Made by a program: the position numbers and the translations under genes. Below, in pieces: positions 7,876 through 17,400 of a DNA stretch of 64,000 nt (positions are counted from its first letter, which is position 1; every line of letters begins with the position of its first letter). Origin of the DNA: Bordetella bronchialis (GTDB lineage Bacteria > Pseudomonadota > Gammaproteobacteria > Burkholderiales > Burkholderiaceae_B); assembly GCF_001676705.1 (NCBI RefSeq), contig NZ_CP016170.1:2852001-2916000 (forward strand), in the 5' to 3' direction. The notes beneath the pieces are model-generated. The model searched no databases. It saw only the letters and a program-made list of their open reading frames with translations, and was not told the origin of the DNA.

Positions 7876-9180
7876 ATGAAAGCGAGCGCCCAAGCCGACA
7901 ACGGCCGTGGCGATATTGGCGGCGGCCTGAGCCTGCATCACCTGCACGTGTTCACCGTGGTGGCCAGCGCCGGCGGCGTGCGGCGCAGTGCCGAGACCCT
8001 GTACCGGGCGTCTTCGGCCGTCACGCGCGCTATCGCCCAACTGGAGCGCAGCCTGGGCGTGCCCCTGTTCGAACGCAAGGCGAGCGGCATGCTGCTGACC
8101 GCGGCGGGCGAGACCGTATACGCGCGCGCGCGCCGCATCGAAGCCGAGCTGGACGCCGTGCGGGACGAGGCGCTGGCCTTGCAGCGCGGGCAGCGCGGGG
8201 CCAGCGGCGTGGGCGCGACGGCGGCGCTCTTCCACACCCGCCGCCTGAGCAGTGCCGCGCTGCTGGCCGACGTGCACCACATGTCGACGGTGGCGCACGC
8301 CTGCGGCCTGACCCAGCCGGCCATCAGCGCCGCCATCGCCAGGCTGGAGGAAAACCTGGCGCAGCCGCTGTTCCGCCGCACGCCGCGCGGCATGGTGCCG
8401 ACGCCGGTGGGCGAGCGCTGGGTGGTGCGGTTCAAGCGGGTGTTGGGCGAATTGCGCAACATCCAGGCGGATGTGGCGGCCCTGCAAGGGGTGCTGGAAG
8501 GCGTGGTCACGGTCGGCGCATTGCCCATGATCCGCACCATCGTGCTGCCCGCGGCCATCGCCAATGTGCTGGCCCGCCATCCCAGGCTCAGGATACGCAC
8601 CCTGGAAAGCCCATACGGGGACCTGTGCGCGCGGCTTCTCAGCGCCGAGGTCGATTTCATCCTGGGGGCGCTGCGGCCGCTGCGCGATGCGTCCTTGCGC
8701 ACGCGCCTGCTGCTGCACGAGGACATCGCGCTGATTGCCCGCGCGGGGCATCCGCTGGCGGGCCGCCGGCTGGGCTTCGACGACCTGGCGCGCTATCCCT
8801 GGGTGCTGTCGCGCGCGTCCACGCCGCTGCGCGACCAGTTGGACGATTTTTTCCGGCGCAAGGGGCAGCCGCTCCTGGTGCCCTCCGTGGAGACCGCGGA
8901 CCTGGCCCTGCTGCGCGGGCTGCTGCTGCATTCCGACATGCTGACGGCCTTATCGGTGCACCAGCTGCATTACGAGTTCGAGGCGGGCGGCCTGGCCATG
9001 CTGGACTTTCCGTTGGACGGCATGCGCCGCGAAATCGGCGTTACCACCCGTACCGGCGCGCGATTGTCGCCGGGCGCCGATGCTTTGCTGCGGGAGATCT
9101 CGCGGCTGGCTGCGTCGATGCCGGGCGGCGATGGGGCGGCGGCGCCGGCGCGCGAGGACGAGGCATCGCGGTCCCGATGA
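7876..9180 (+). CDS. LysR-type regulator with two tandem HTH domains
   Basis: At 434 residues it is about 130 longer than a normal LysR protein. A first LysR winged helix spans about residues 20-80 (HLHVFTVVASAGGVRRSAET, then IAQLERSLGVPLFERKASGM). A second complete one spans about 121-181 (MSTVAHACGLTQPAISAAIA, then LEENLAQPLFRRTPRGMVPT). A periplasmic-binding-like effector domain follows from about 200 to 410. The ATG at 7876 is chosen because it gives a hydrophilic start; an earlier in-frame start would add a hydrophobic leader. It is divergent from the PrpF-like gene, the usual arrangement for a LysR activator and its target. The duplicated reading head suggests an asymmetric or longer operator. 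Confidence 0.88.
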   Translation: MKASAQADNGRGDIGGGLSLHHLHVFTVVASAGGVRRSAETLYRASSAVTRAIAQLERSLGVPLFERKASGMLLTAAGETVYARARRIEAELDAVRDEALALQRGQRGASGVGATAALFHTRRLSSAALLADVHHMSTVAHACGLTQPAISAAIARLEENLAQPLFRRTPRGMVPTPVGERWVVRFKRVLGELRNIQADVAALQGVLEGVVTVGALPMIRTIVLPAAIANVLARHPRLRIRTLESPYGDLCARLLSAEVDFILGALRPLRDASLRTRLLLHEDIALIARAGHPLAGRRLGFDDLARYPWVLSRASTPLRDQLDDFFRRKGQPLLVPSVETADLALLRGLLLHSDMLTALSVHQLHYEFEAGGLAMLDFPLDGMRREIGVTTRTGARLSPGADALLREISRLAASMPGGDGAAAPAREDEASRSR

Positions 9181-9197
9181 AGAGTGTGCGCGAATAT

Positions 9198-9210
9198 ATC
9201 GTATGACGAT
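9198..9210. promoter_or_regulatory. Palindrome ATCGT-N3-ACGAT, GntR-like operator
   Basis: ATCGTATGACGAT is a perfect 5-3-5 dyad and fits the general FadR-class GntR pattern TNGTNNNACNA. It lies in an AT-rich promoter-like stretch about 400 bases upstream of tctA. The same ATCGT-N3-ACGAT pattern recurs at 30149-30161. Confidence 0.45.
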
Positions 9211-9467
9211 TAATTAGAGATATCCCTAGTATTCCCCACGCGCCGCCGCCGTTATGCTTCGCGTCAGATACATTTCAATCCGCTTTCCGACGCGCTTTTT
9301 TCCGTCCGGGTAAGCGGCGCGATCGCGGCCGCCGCCGGCAGCGCGGATGCCGCACCTCCGTCCATCGCGCCGCACACCGTTCCGTGCAAGGGCAACCATG
9401 TGCCGCCACCCCGGTGGCGCAGGGGCGGGTTCGTCCTGACGAAATACCACTACGACAAGGAGCCTTC

Positions 9468-9611
9468 ATGCAGCCGTATCCCTTCCTATGTCCGCGCCAG
9501 GATCTACCCGCGCCGTGGCGCGCCCGCCGGGCGGGCGCCACGCCGATCGCCGCCGGAATGTCGCGGCCCGGGCCGGCCACGCGCGTCCGCGCGCACGACC
9601 GGGGGCGGTGA
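9468..9611 (+). CDS. Possible 47-codon ORF ahead of the TctA gene
   Basis: The ATG at 9468 follows a near-ideal AAGGAG site, and the frame ends two bases before the tctA start, so translation could be coupled. The product is Arg/Pro/Ala-rich with no membrane segment and resembles no TctB I know. It may be a leader peptide, the remnant of a lost tctB, or chance. It is listed because of the ribosome site and spacing only. Confidence 0.25.
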   Translation: MQPYPFLCPRQDLPAPWRARRAGATPIAAGMSRPGPATRVRAHDRGR

Positions 9612-9613
9612 CC

Positions 9614-11119
9614 ATGGAGCTGTTCGAACACCTGATGCAGGGCTTCTCGGTGGCGGTTTCCCCGGAGAACCTGCTGTACGCCTTGCTGGGCTGCATCCTG
9701 GGCACGCTGGTCGGCGTGCTGCCGGGCCTGGGCCCCGTGCCCACCATCGCGATGCTGCTGCCCATCACTTATGTGCTGCCGCCGGTCGCCGGCCTGATCA
9801 TGCTGGCGGGGATCTACTACGGCACGCAGTATGGCGGCTCGACCACGGCCATCCTGGTTAACCTGCCGGGGGAAACGTCGGCGGTGGTGACCACATTGGA
9901 CGGGCACCAGATGGCGCGCAATGGCCGGGCGGGGGCGGCGCTGGCATTGGCCGCCATGGGCTCGTTCTTCGCGGGCACGGTGGCCACCGCCATCCTGGCC
10001 GCCTTCGCGCCGCCGCTGGCCGAAGTGGCGTTCCTGTTCGGTCCGGCGGAGTATTTTTCGCTGATGACGCTGGGCCTGGTCGGCGCCGTGGTGCTGGCTT
10101 CCGGCTCGCTGATCAAGGCGATCGCCATGATCGTCGTGGGCCTGCTGCTGGGCATGGTCGGCACGGACGTGAACTCGGGCGTCGCGCGCTATGACTTCGG
10201 CATTCCCGAGCTGCAGGACGGCATCGACTTCGCCATCGTGGCCATGGGCGTGTTCGGCTTCGCGGAAATCCTGGCCAACCTGGAGCAGCGCGAGAACCGG
10301 GTGGAGATCGCCGGCAAGGTGGGATCGCTGTATCCCAACCGCCGCGAACTGCGCGAGGCCGCGCCGGCCATCCTGCGCGGCACGGCGCTGGGGTCCTGCC
10401 TGGGCATCCTGCCCGGCGGCGGCGCGACGCTGTCCGCGTTCGCCTCCTATACGATGGAGAAAAAGCTGTCCAGCCAGCCGGAGCGTTTCGGCAAGGGCCA
10501 TCCCGCCGGCCTGGCCGGTCCCGAATCGGCCAACAACGCGGGCGCGCAGACTTCCTTCATCCCGCTGCTGACGCTGGGCATACCCGGCAACGCGGTGATG
10601 GCGCTGATGGTGGGCGCGATGACCATCCACAACATACAGCCCGGGCCGCAGGTGATGTCCAGCCATCCCGACCTGTTCTGGGGGCTGATCGTCTCGATGT
10701 GGATCGGCAACCTGATGCTGGTGGTGCTGAACCTGCCGCTCATCGGTATCTGGGTGAAGCTGCTCAAGGTGCCTTACCGCATCCTGTTCCCGGCCATCCT
10801 GATCTTCTGCACCATCGGCGTGTATTCGCTGAACTACAACGTCTTCGACATCTATGTCACCGCGTTCTTCGGCGTGGTCGGCTATGTGTGGGCCAAGCTG
10901 AAGTGCGAAGGCGCGCCGCTGCTGCTGGGCCTGGTGCTGGGCCCGATGATGGAAGAGAACTTTCGCCGCGCCTTGCTGCTGTCGCGCGGCGACTTCATGA
11001 CCTTCCTGGAGCGGCCGATTTCCGCGGGGCTGCTGATCGCCACGCTGGCGCTGGTGGCCATCGTCGCCTTGCCCTCGATACGCAAGGGCCGCCAGGAAGC
11101 GTTCGCGGAGGAAACCTGA
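9614..11119 (+). CDS. tctA: Tripartite tricarboxylate transporter large permease TctA
   Basis: This 501-residue inner-membrane permease has about 11-12 predicted helices. The family signatures are GTLVGVLPGLGPVPTIAMLL near the N-terminus, the YGTQYGGSTTAILVNLPGE segment, a second GILPGGGATLSAF half-repeat near residue 265, and TLGIPGNAVMALMVGAM. TctA is the proton- or sodium-coupled channel component that works with TctB and a Bug/TctC receptor. The ATG at 9614 begins with the expected MELFEHLMQGF. No tctB is adjacent. It runs convergently into the cyclodeaminase gene with only three bases between stop codons. It could serve one or more of the three Bug receptors in this window. Confidence 0.95.
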   Translation: MELFEHLMQGFSVAVSPENLLYALLGCILGTLVGVLPGLGPVPTIAMLLPITYVLPPVAGLIMLAGIYYGTQYGGSTTAILVNLPGETSAVVTTLDGHQMARNGRAGAALALAAMGSFFAGTVATAILAAFAPPLAEVAFLFGPAEYFSLMTLGLVGAVVLASGSLIKAIAMIVVGLLLGMVGTDVNSGVARYDFGIPELQDGIDFAIVAMGVFGFAEILANLEQRENRVEIAGKVGSLYPNRRELREAAPAILRGTALGSCLGILPGGGATLSAFASYTMEKKLSSQPERFGKGHPAGLAGPESANNAGAQTSFIPLLTLGIPGNAVMALMVGAMTIHNIQPGPQVMSSHPDLFWGLIVSMWIGNLMLVVLNLPLIGIWVKLLKVPYRILFPAILIFCTIGVYSLNYNVFDIYVTAFFGVVGYVWAKLKCEGAPLLLGLVLGPMMEENFRRALLLSRGDFMTFLERPISAGLLIATLALVAIVALPSIRKGRQEAFAEET

Positions 11120-11122
11120 CGG

Positions 11123-12052
11123 TCAGTCCCCGGCGTACACCAGCATGGCCGCGGCCAGGTCCTCCGACGCCGCGCCCACCGCCTTGTACACGGTGATCTC
11201 GTCGGCGGCGCGGCGCCCGGGGTGCGCGCGGCGGCACAGGGCCTCCAGGGTGGCCAGTACGCCGTCGCGGCGGAAGACGCCGGCGGCGATGGGCGACAAC
11301 AGGTCGCCCGCCTTGTCCAGGGCTTCTTCGGTATCGACGAACACCGAGGTGTCCGCGAAGGTGGCGTCGTCGCTCTCGCGCATGAAGGGCTGGAAGCCGC
11401 CGATCAGGTCGACATGCGTGCCGGGCCGCAGGCAGGCGCGGCGCACCAGCGGTTCCTGCGACAGCGTGGCGCAGGTAACGATGTCGGCCTCGCGCACGGC
11501 CGCGTCCAGGTCCGGCGCCGCTGCCGCGTCGAAACCCTGCGTGGCCAGCGCGGCGGCCAGGGTGGCCGCTTTTTCGGGATAGCGGTCCCAGACGCGGACC
11601 TGGCGGATATCGCGCACCGCCGCATAGGCCGGCGCCAGCGCGGTGGCCACATTGCCCGCGCCCACTACCAGCAGTTTCCGCGCATCCTGGCGCGCCAGGA
11701 AAGACGCCGCCAGCGCGGAAGCGGCCGCGGTGCGCCGCACGGTGATCTGGTCGCCGTCGATCAAGGCCAGCGGCACGCCATTGACGGCGTTGTACAGCGT
11801 GTAGGTGGAATGCAGGCCGGGCAGGCCGCGGCTGCCATTACCCGGGTAGATGGTCACGTGCTTGATGCCCAGGTAGTCGTCCTGCCAGGCGGGCATGATC
11901 AGCAGGCTGTCCTTGGCGCCATCCGTGTCGTGCAGGATGTGGTTGTGCCGGCGCGGCACGGTGCAGCCTTGGACGAACATCTTTTCCAGCGCTGGGATCA
12001 AGCGGTCGAAGGGCAGGCGCGCGGCGGTGGTGGCGCTGTCGAATATCTGCAA
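11123..12052 (-). CDS. Ornithine cyclodeaminase/mu-crystallin family protein
   Basis: This 309-residue cytoplasmic NAD(P)-dependent enzyme has the Rossmann signature LLVVGAGNVATALAPAYAAV near residue 125 and the family segments SLLIMPAWQ and LGIKHVTIYPGN (substrate-binding Lys). Family members deaminate ornithine to proline, oxidise alanine or reduce cyclic imines, so the substrate is uncertain. I start at the TTG at 12052, because AGGAGA lies seven bases upstream and the protein then begins QIFDSATTAARLPF as in relatives; longer starts run back over the regulatory region. It is divergent from an XRE-cupin regulator with a shared palindromic region. Confidence 0.87.
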   Translation of the reverse strand: MQIFDSATTAARLPFDRLIPALEKMFVQGCTVPRRHNHILHDTDGAKDSLLIMPAWQDDYLGIKHVTIYPGNGSRGLPGLHSTYTLYNAVNGVPLALIDGDQITVRRTAAASALAASFLARQDARKLLVVGAGNVATALAPAYAAVRDIRQVRVWDRYPEKAATLAAALATQGFDAAAAPDLDAAVREADIVTCATLSQEPLVRRACLRPGTHVDLIGGFQPFMRESDDATFADTSVFVDTEEALDKAGDLLSPIAAGVFRRDGVLATLEALCRRAHPGRRAADEITVYKAVGAASEDLAAAMLVYAGD

Positions 12053-12079
12053 GGCGGGCTCTCCTGTTTTGCGATGCGG

Positions 12080-12102
12080 CGATAAATTATCGTATCCGAT
12101 AA
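12080..12102. promoter_or_regulatory. Overlapping TTATCG/CGATAA palindromes
   Basis: Three half-sites are arrayed as CGATAA, TTATCG and CGATAA. The first pair forms the palindrome CGATAAATTATCG and the second pair forms TTATCGTATCCGATAA. They lie in the AT-rich 131-base gap between the divergent cyclodeaminase and XRE-cupin genes. This is a likely operator for the XRE-cupin regulator. Confidence 0.55.
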
Positions 12103-12183
12103 AAATACCTCTGTTAAGATAATTTTTGCCCGTTGCCGCCTGCGTCGCGGCAACGATCAACGCTACGCCTCGATGGAGACCGC

Positions 12184-12918
12184 ATGGCCAGGGCAGGGAA
12201 AACGCCATCCGCGCGCGCGGGAAAAACACGCGGCGGCATCGAAGCCGCCGGCAAGCGCGCGGCCGGGGAAGGTCCCCGCGCCGCCGCCCGGCTCGCGGCC
12301 GTGACGGCGGCGGCCCGCGTCCAGGTCCCGGATACGCCCACCGCCGCGAACCCGCTGTCGCGCAAACTCCGGCGCTTGCGCCGGGAAGGGCAGTTGACCC
12401 TGCAGCAGCTGAGCGCCCGTTGCGGCATATCCGTTTCCACGCTGTCCAAGATAGAGAACGGCCAGTTGTCGCCCACCTACGAAAAAATCGCGGCGCTGGC
12501 GCAAGGCCTAGACGTGCAGGTGGGAGAACTCTTCAACGACGAGCCGCCCGCCGCGCCCACCGCCCGCCGCAGCGTGACGCGCCACGGCCAGGGCCTGGTG
12601 CACGCGACCGCGCAATACGACTACGAAGTCCTGTGCGCGGAACTGGCGCACAAGCAGTTCGTGCCCTTGCTGACCACCATCAAGGCGCGCTCGCTGCAGG
12701 CCTTTCCCTCCATGTTGCGGCATGCCGGCGAGGAATTCATCTATGTCCTGGAGGGCAGGGTGACGGTGCATACGGACCATTACCAGCCCATGGAGCTGGC
12801 GGCGGGCGACGCCTGCTATTTCGACAGCACCATGGGGCACGCCTGTGTGGCGGGGGACACCGACGCCCGGGTGCTCTGGGTCTGCTCCAACCCGGTGTTG
12901 CCAAGGGCGGACGCGTAG
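12184..12918 (+). CDS. XRE-cupin transcriptional regulator
   Basis: The protein has 244 residues. An Ala/Arg-rich N-terminal tail of about 55 residues precedes a helix-turn-helix of XRE type (LRRLRREGQLTLQQLSARCG, then ISVSTLSKIENGQLSPTYEK). A cupin sensor domain follows (about 165-240: HAGEEFIYVLEGRVTVHTDH, then LAAGDACYFDSTMGHACVA). XRE-cupin proteins sense small molecules and often control amino-acid or polyamine catabolism. The ATG at 12184 follows GGAGA by four bases. It is divergent from the cyclodeaminase-family gene, its most likely target, and the palindromes at 12080-12102 are candidate binding sites. Confidence 0.9.
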   Translation: MARAGKTPSARAGKTRGGIEAAGKRAAGEGPRAAARLAAVTAAARVQVPDTPTAANPLSRKLRRLRREGQLTLQQLSARCGISVSTLSKIENGQLSPTYEKIAALAQGLDVQVGELFNDEPPAAPTARRSVTRHGQGLVHATAQYDYEVLCAELAHKQFVPLLTTIKARSLQAFPSMLRHAGEEFIYVLEGRVTVHTDHYQPMELAAGDACYFDSTMGHACVAGDTDARVLWVCSNPVLPRADA

Positions 12919-13145
12919 CCGCGATGCGGCGCGCGCCACGGGCCTCGGCCGCTATTCGGCGGGCATGACGGCAGCGTCCCGCGTGCCGGTTCAGCCCTCC
13001 AGCCACCACTGTTTGGCCTATGGGTGCACGCGCCACATCTGCGTGGCATAAGTCCGGCGTATCCTGCTCAGGAGATGTCAGTCGTCCCGCGCTTGCACCA
13101 CAACCGCGGGGTCCGCCTCCCGAATGCCGCCGCGACGAGGTCCGC

Positions 13146-14390
13146 ATGCATGGGCGTATTGCTGGGACATCATTGATACTGCTGGCGGCGCTGGCCGGCT
13201 GCAACAAGACGCCGGAAACGCTTCCGCGCGAGCCCATCGCTGTGACGGTGCAGACCGTGATGCAGCGCGATACCCCCGTCGATTTCGAGTTCACCGCCCA
13301 GACGCAGAGCTCGCGCGAAGTCGAAATCCGCGCCCGCGTCGACGGCTTCCTGGACAAGCGCGTCTACGTCGAGGGCGACCTGGTGCGCGAAGGACAGACG
13401 CTCTTCCTGATGGATCCCCGGCCCTTCCAGGCCGCGCTGCAGACCGCCAAGGGGCAGCTTGCGCAGCAGCAGGCGCGCTGGACCGTGACGCGGCTGAACC
13501 TGGCGCGGGTGCGGCCGCTGGTTGCGCAGAACGCCATCAGCAAGAAGGACCTGGACGATGCAGTGGGCAACGAACAGGAAGCGGCGGCGGCGGTCATCGC
13601 CGCGCAGGGGCAGGTGCAGACGGCAGAGCTGAACCTGAGCTACACCACGATCAAGTCGCCGCTGAACGGCCTGTCCAGTTTCGCGCGCCAGCAGGACGGC
13701 AGCTACGTCACAGCCACCAGCCAGAGCCTGCTCACCTACGTCTACCAACTCGACCCCATGTGGGTGAACTTCAGCATTTCGGAAAACGAGTTACTGGCCT
13801 ACCGCGACCAGATCGCCAAGGGCCAGCTGAAATTCCCGCCGCGCAGCCAGTTCGACGTGTCCGTCATCCAGGCCGACGGGTCGGTGTATCCGCAGATCGG
13901 CCACATCGATTTCGCCAACCCGGCCTTCAACACGCAGACCGGGACCTTCCTGGTACGCGCTTCCTTCTCCAACCCCGACGGGTTGCTGCGCCCCGGCCAG
14001 TTCGTGCGCGCGCGCGTCGCCGGCGCGATCCGGCCTAATGCCGTGCTGGTGCCGCAGCGGGCGGTATTGCAGGGCTCGCGCAGCCATTTCGTCTGGGTGA
14101 TCGACAAGGACGGCAAGGCGCGTCAGCGCGTGGTGGAAGTGGGCAGCTGGCATGGCGACGACTGGTTCATCATGGACGGCTTGAAGGCGGGGGAAGAGAT
14201 CGTCGTGGACGGGGCCATCCGCGTGGTGCCCGACGCGCCGCTGAAGATCAGCCGGGCCGCGCCCGGCGCGGACGGCGGGCCCGGGCAGGGCGATGGCGGT
14301 GGCTCGGGCAAATCCGGGGACGGCGACGGCGGCCGGCAGGGCGGCGCCGGCGGCCCGGCGCGCCAGGCCGATAGCCGGCCCCCCCGCTGA
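13146..14390 (+). CDS. RND efflux periplasmic adaptor (membrane fusion) lipoprotein
   Basis: The protein has 414 residues. A short lipoprotein signal with lipobox LAGC (Cys near residue 20) anchors it to the inner membrane. The barrel-sandwich/lipoyl halves (VEIRARVDGFLDKRVYVEGD, LNLSYTTIKSPLNG) flank a helical hairpin rich in Gln and Ala. Beta-barrel and membrane-proximal domains follow, and a Gly/Asp-rich low-complexity tail ends the protein. It links the RND pump to the outer-membrane channel. The start at 13146 gives the lipoprotein signal and follows a GACGAGG site. It is the first gene of a three-gene pump operon, 12 bases before the pump gene. No dedicated regulator adjoins it. Confidence 0.95.
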   Translation: MHGRIAGTSLILLAALAGCNKTPETLPREPIAVTVQTVMQRDTPVDFEFTAQTQSSREVEIRARVDGFLDKRVYVEGDLVREGQTLFLMDPRPFQAALQTAKGQLAQQQARWTVTRLNLARVRPLVAQNAISKKDLDDAVGNEQEAAAAVIAAQGQVQTAELNLSYTTIKSPLNGLSSFARQQDGSYVTATSQSLLTYVYQLDPMWVNFSISENELLAYRDQIAKGQLKFPPRSQFDVSVIQADGSVYPQIGHIDFANPAFNTQTGTFLVRASFSNPDGLLRPGQFVRARVAGAIRPNAVLVPQRAVLQGSRSHFVWVIDKDGKARQRVVEVGSWHGDDWFIMDGLKAGEEIVVDGAIRVVPDAPLKISRAAPGADGGPGQGDGGGSGKSGDGDGGRQGGAGGPARQADSRPPR

Positions 14391-14402
14391 GACGGAGGCG
14401 AA

Positions 14403-17400
14403 ATGAATATTTCGCACTTCTGCATCGACCGCCCGATCTTCGCGACGGTCATCTCCATCGTCATCACCCTGGCGGGCGCGGTGGCCATGCTGGTGTTGCC
14501 CGTGGCGCAGTATCCCGACATTACGCCGCCGCAGATCACCATCAGCGCCACCTATCCCGGCGCCAGCGCCGACGTGGTGGCCAACAATGTCGCGGCGCCC
14601 ATCGAGCAGCAGGTCAATGGCGCCGACAACATGATCTACATGAATTCGTCCAGTTCCTCCACGGGAAACCTGACGATCAATGTGTTCTTCGAAATCGGCA
14701 CCAATCCCGAGCTGGCGCAGGTCGATGTGCAGAACCGCGTCAACCTGGCGCTGCCGCAGCTGCCGCAGGCGGTGCAGGCCCAGGGCATACAGGTGCAGAA
14801 GAAGTCTTCGGCCTTCATGATGGTGATCGCGGTCTATTCGCCGGAACAGCGCTACGACGCCACCTATATCGCCAATTACACCAACATCTACGTGCTGGAC
14901 GCGCTCAAGCGGATCCCGGGCGCGAACCAGTCCGCCATCTTCGGCACGCCGGACTACGCGATGCGCATCTGGCTCAAGCCCGACCGCATGGCGCAGTTGA
15001 AGGTCACCGCATCCGACGTGCAGAAGGCCGTGTCCAACCAGAACGAGCAGTTCGCGGTGGGACGCATCGGCCAATCGCCCACGGCTGGGCCGGTGGAGCA
15101 GTCCTTCGCGGTGACTACGCGCGGCCGGCTGTCGGATCCCGCCGAGTTCGACAACATCATCATCCGCGCGGCCAGCCAGGGCGCGGCCATCGTCCGGCTG
15201 AAGGACATCGGCCACGCCGAACTGGGCCAGAAAGATTATTCGATACGCAGCCGCTTCCAGGGCAAGCCGGCCACGGTGCTGGCGGTGTACCAGCAGCCCG
15301 GCGCCAATGCCCTGGACGTGTCCAACCAGGTGCGCGCCACGCTGGCGGAAATGCAGAAGACCTTCCCGGAAGGCCTGCAGTACAGCATCGCCATGGACAC
15401 CACGGAGTTCACCCGGGCATCCATCGGGGACGTGATCCACACGTTCTTCGAAGCCCTGGTGCTGGTCGTGGTGGTGGTGTTCGTCTTCCTGCAGAGCCTG
15501 CGCGCCACGCTGATCCCTGTCCTTGCCGTGCCGGTGTCCATAGTGGGCACCTGCGTCGGCATGCTGGCCCTGGGCTTTTCCATCAATATGCTGACGCTGT
15601 TCGGCATGGTGCTGGCCATCGGCATCGTGGTGGACGACGCCATCGTGGTGATCGAGAACGTCGAGCGCAACATGACCGTGCACAAGCTGGACCCCAAGGC
15701 CGCCGCCAAGCGGGCCATGGACGAGGTCGCCGGGCCGGTCGTGGCCATCGTGCTGGTGCTGTGCGCCGTGTTCGTGCCCGTCGCCTTCATCGGCGGGATC
15801 ACCGGACAGCTCTACAAGCAGTTCGCCATCACCATCGCCATTTCCGTGGTGCTGTCCGGGGTAGTGGCGCTGACGCTGTCGCCCGCCTTGGCGGCGCTGC
15901 TGCTCAAGCCGGGACACCACGAGAAGAAAGGATTCTTCCGCTGGTTCGAACGCCATTTCACCCGCATGACGGACGGCTATACGCATGCGGTGAAGTGGAT
16001 GATCAAGCGCTACGCGATCGGGCTGCTGCTGTTCGCCGGCATGGTGGCGCTGACGGTGATGATGATGCGGATCCTGCCGACCTCTTTCCTGCCGGAAGAG
16101 GACCAGGGCTATCTGCTGGGGCAGGTCATCATGCCGGACGCGGCCAGCCTGGACCGCACGGGCGACGTATCGCGCCGCGTCACGGATTACTTCCTGGAGC
16201 AGCCGGCGGTGGGCAGCGTGGCCATGGTCGATGGCTACAGCCTGTTGGACAACCAGAACAAGAACAATGCCGCGACCTTCTTCGTGGGCTTCAAGTCCTT
16301 CGATGAACGCTATTCCTCGGACAACATACGCACGCAGAACGCCCGGGCCGTGCTGCTGGCGGCCTACCGCGGTTTTTCCCAGGTGCAGGAAGGCATCGTG
16401 CTGCCGGTCAACCCGCCCGCCATCCCCGGGCTGGGAACCACAGGGGGCACGGAGGTGTGGATACAGGGGCAGGGCGATGCCACCACTGCGCAATTGGCGG
16501 GCGTGGTGCAGCAGTACATCGGCAAGGCGCAACAAAGGCCCGAGCTGGCGCGGGTGACCTCGACCTTCAATGCCTCGTCGCAGCAGCTGCTGGTGGATGT
16601 CGACCGCGACAAGTCCGAAACCCTGGGCGTGCCGGTGGAAGAGGTCTACAGCGCCATGCAGACCATGTTCGGTTCGCTGTACGTGTCGCAGTTCAACCGC
16701 TCCAGCCGCCTGTGGCAGGTGATCCTGCAGGCCGAGTCGTCCTACCGCGTGCGGCCGGAGGACTTGTCGCGCATCTACACGCGCAGCCGCAACGGCGATA
16801 TGGTGCCCCTGAGCGCCATGGTGACGACGCGCTACGTCACGGGGCCGGACCTCGTCACCCGCTTCAATAACTTCCCGGCAATCAAGGTGACCGTGAACGC
16901 CGCCCCCGGCGCCAGTACGGGACAGGTTATGCAGGCGCTGGAGGAAATCGGCGCCCAGGTCCTGCCGTCCGGCTACAACCTGGGATGGAGCGGCGAGGCC
17001 TACGAGGCCCGCAAGGCAGGCAATACATCGGTGCTGGTGTTTGCCTTCGGCCTGGTCATGGTGTTCCTGATCCTGGCGGCGCAGTACGAAAAATGGAGCC
17101 TGCCGCTGGGCGTGCTGATGACGGTGCCGTTCGCGCTGTTCGGCGCGCTGGCGGCGACCATGGCGCGCGGCCTGGAGAACGACGTGTACTTCCAGATCGG
17201 CCTGACCATGCTGGTCGCGCTGGCGGCCAAGAACGCCATCCTGATCTTCGAGTTCGCCGTGCTGAACCGTCAGTCCGGCGAGTCCGTCTACGACGCCGCC
17301 GTCACCGCCGCCAATGAGCGGCTGCGGCCCATCGTCATGACTTCGCTGGCCTTCATCCTGGGCTGCGTGCCGCTGGCGATCGCCACGGGCGCGGCCGCCA

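Larger units (their letters stand above)
9181..9613. other. Non-coding leader before the TctA gene
   Basis: This holds the palindrome at 9198-9210, an AT-rich block to about 9235, then GC-rich sequence. No complete TctB gene is present, although tctB usually precedes tctA. A 47-codon frame with a good ribosome site ends just before tctA and is listed separately. Confidence 0.5.
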
